Source of the DNA: an uncultured bacterium
GTDB taxonomy: Bacteria; Eisenbacteria; RBG-16-71-46; CAIMUX01
DNA length: 13,623 bases
Assembly (NCBI GenBank): GCA_946886185.1
Contig: CAMPIC010000022.1
Coordinates: 1 to 13,623 of the forward strand
Direction: 5' to 3'
This document shows positions 13,088 through 13,623 of the stretch, piece by piece. Each line of letters starts with the position of its first letter. Within the stretch, counting starts at the first letter, position 1. The notes beneath the pieces were generated by a model, which was given only the letters and a program-made list of their open reading frames with translations, searched no databases and was not told the origin of the DNA. The position numbers and the translations under genes are program-made.

Positions 13088-13623
13088 TCACGCCATCGGG
13101 AACGATCGCAGTCTTGTGACCTGCTTCCCGATCGGAACGGCCATTTCTGCGATCACGACTGGATTGTGCAGTCCGAGGCGATCGAGCACCTCGGGATGGA
13201 GCTCTCCGAACAACCCCACGCGAGCTCCGGACGGAGCCTCGAACCAAGCGGATCGGCCGGCGATGAGGAATGGCTGCTCCGCTGCCTGCAAACGCAGCGG
13301 CCATCCGAGCTCGCGCGTGACCGCCTCTACGAGCGCGCGACCATCCGCGAAGCCGGCCTTGGGCGAAATGAGCGCGAAGCTCAGGTGCAAATGCTCGCGC
13401 GCGCCGGTCTCCGCCTCTTTGTCGAGGAACGTGACCTCTCCGAGCTCGAAGATTTCCTGCGGAAGCGCGTTGTGGCGATTGCGCGCCAGGGTTGAGAGCA
13501 GTCCCGGAAGGAGGCTCGTGCGCAGCTGCGTCTGCTCTCCGCTGATGGGATTGTCGAGCAGCGGCGTATCGCGGTGATCCGGCAATCCGAGCAGACGATC
13601 GGACTGTTCGGGCGAGGTGAGCG
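13088..13623 (-). CDS. pheT: Phenylalanyl-tRNA synthetase beta chain, archaeal type, C-terminal part
   Basis: Partial gene, open at the right edge; the last 178 residues are visible (beginning LTSPEQSDRLLG). The beta chain pairs with PheS to charge tRNA-Phe. The stretch LLDNPISGEQTQLRTSLLPG and then ALPQEIFELGEV are hallmarks of the beta catalytic-like module, followed by FADGRALVEAVTRELGW, a PFLIAGRSAWF strand and LFGELHPEVLDRLGL. In the standard bacterial beta chain a further domain of about 100 residues (anticodon-binding FDX-ACB) follows. Here the protein stops about 19 residues after GLHNPVV (PIGKQVTRLRSFPMA, then TGA). That ending, and the spacing of these blocks, match the short archaeal/eukaryal-type beta chain, also known in spirochaetes. 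The alternative is a truncated bacterial gene, which I think less likely. Confidence 0.85.
   Translation of the reverse strand, partial: LTSPEQSDRLLGLPDHRDTPLLDNPISGEQTQLRTSLLPGLLSTLARNRHNALPQEIFELGEVTFLDKEAETGAREHLHLSFALISPKAGFADGRALVEAVTRELGWPLRLQAAEQPFLIAGRSAWFEAPSGARVGLFGELHPEVLDRLGLHNPVVIAEMAVPIGKQVTRLRSFPMA

Overview
The window is GC-rich, densely coding bacterial chromosome with both strands used. Its gene content (Mrp-type Fe-S carrier, DUF4301 protein, archaeal-type PheT, a lipoprotein with 'TAPGDD'-type Fn3 repeats and PD40 propeller blades) fits a poorly cultivated lineage near the FCB group, such as Eisenbacteria. That placement is an inference from protein style and recalled family distribution, not a computed one.

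Layout. 1-412 (-) is the start of a membrane site-2 protease whose HExxH motif lies at the window edge. 600-2444 (+) is a divergent, radical-SAM-like protein carrying an in-frame 21-bp minisatellite; it lies 67 bp upstream of mrp (2512-3567, +). 3568-4184 has no convincing gene, but 3661-3979 is packed with inverted repeats that look like a structured RNA. 4185-4847 is trmB (tRNA m7G46 methyltransferase) and 4992-5624 a clpP paralogue with a very acidic N-terminus. Both genes are on +, and a perfect 13-bp hairpin at 5640-5671 ends the block.

5749-8430 (-) is an accessory-looking unit with less uniform codon use. A secreted Cys-rich protein with a Hint (intein-like) self-processing domain is followed 60 bp downstream by a three-Fn3 plus six-blade lipoprotein. 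A TTGACA promoter and a 4x8-bp tandem repeat precede it. 8905-9195 holds two divergent tRNA genes, Ala(GGC) on - and Leu(CAA) on +, each with its own promoter.

9286-10161 (-) is a two-domain NTF2-like protein divergent from murB (10355-11269, +). 11401-12984 (-) is a DUF4301 protein, and 13088-13623 (-) is the C-terminal part of an archaeal/eukaryal-type phenylalanyl-tRNA synthetase beta chain. No prophage, transposase, CRISPR array or known defence system was seen. The best candidates for something new are the hairpin-dense region at 3661-3979, the altered radical-SAM protein, and the secreted Hint protein with its surface lipoprotein partner.
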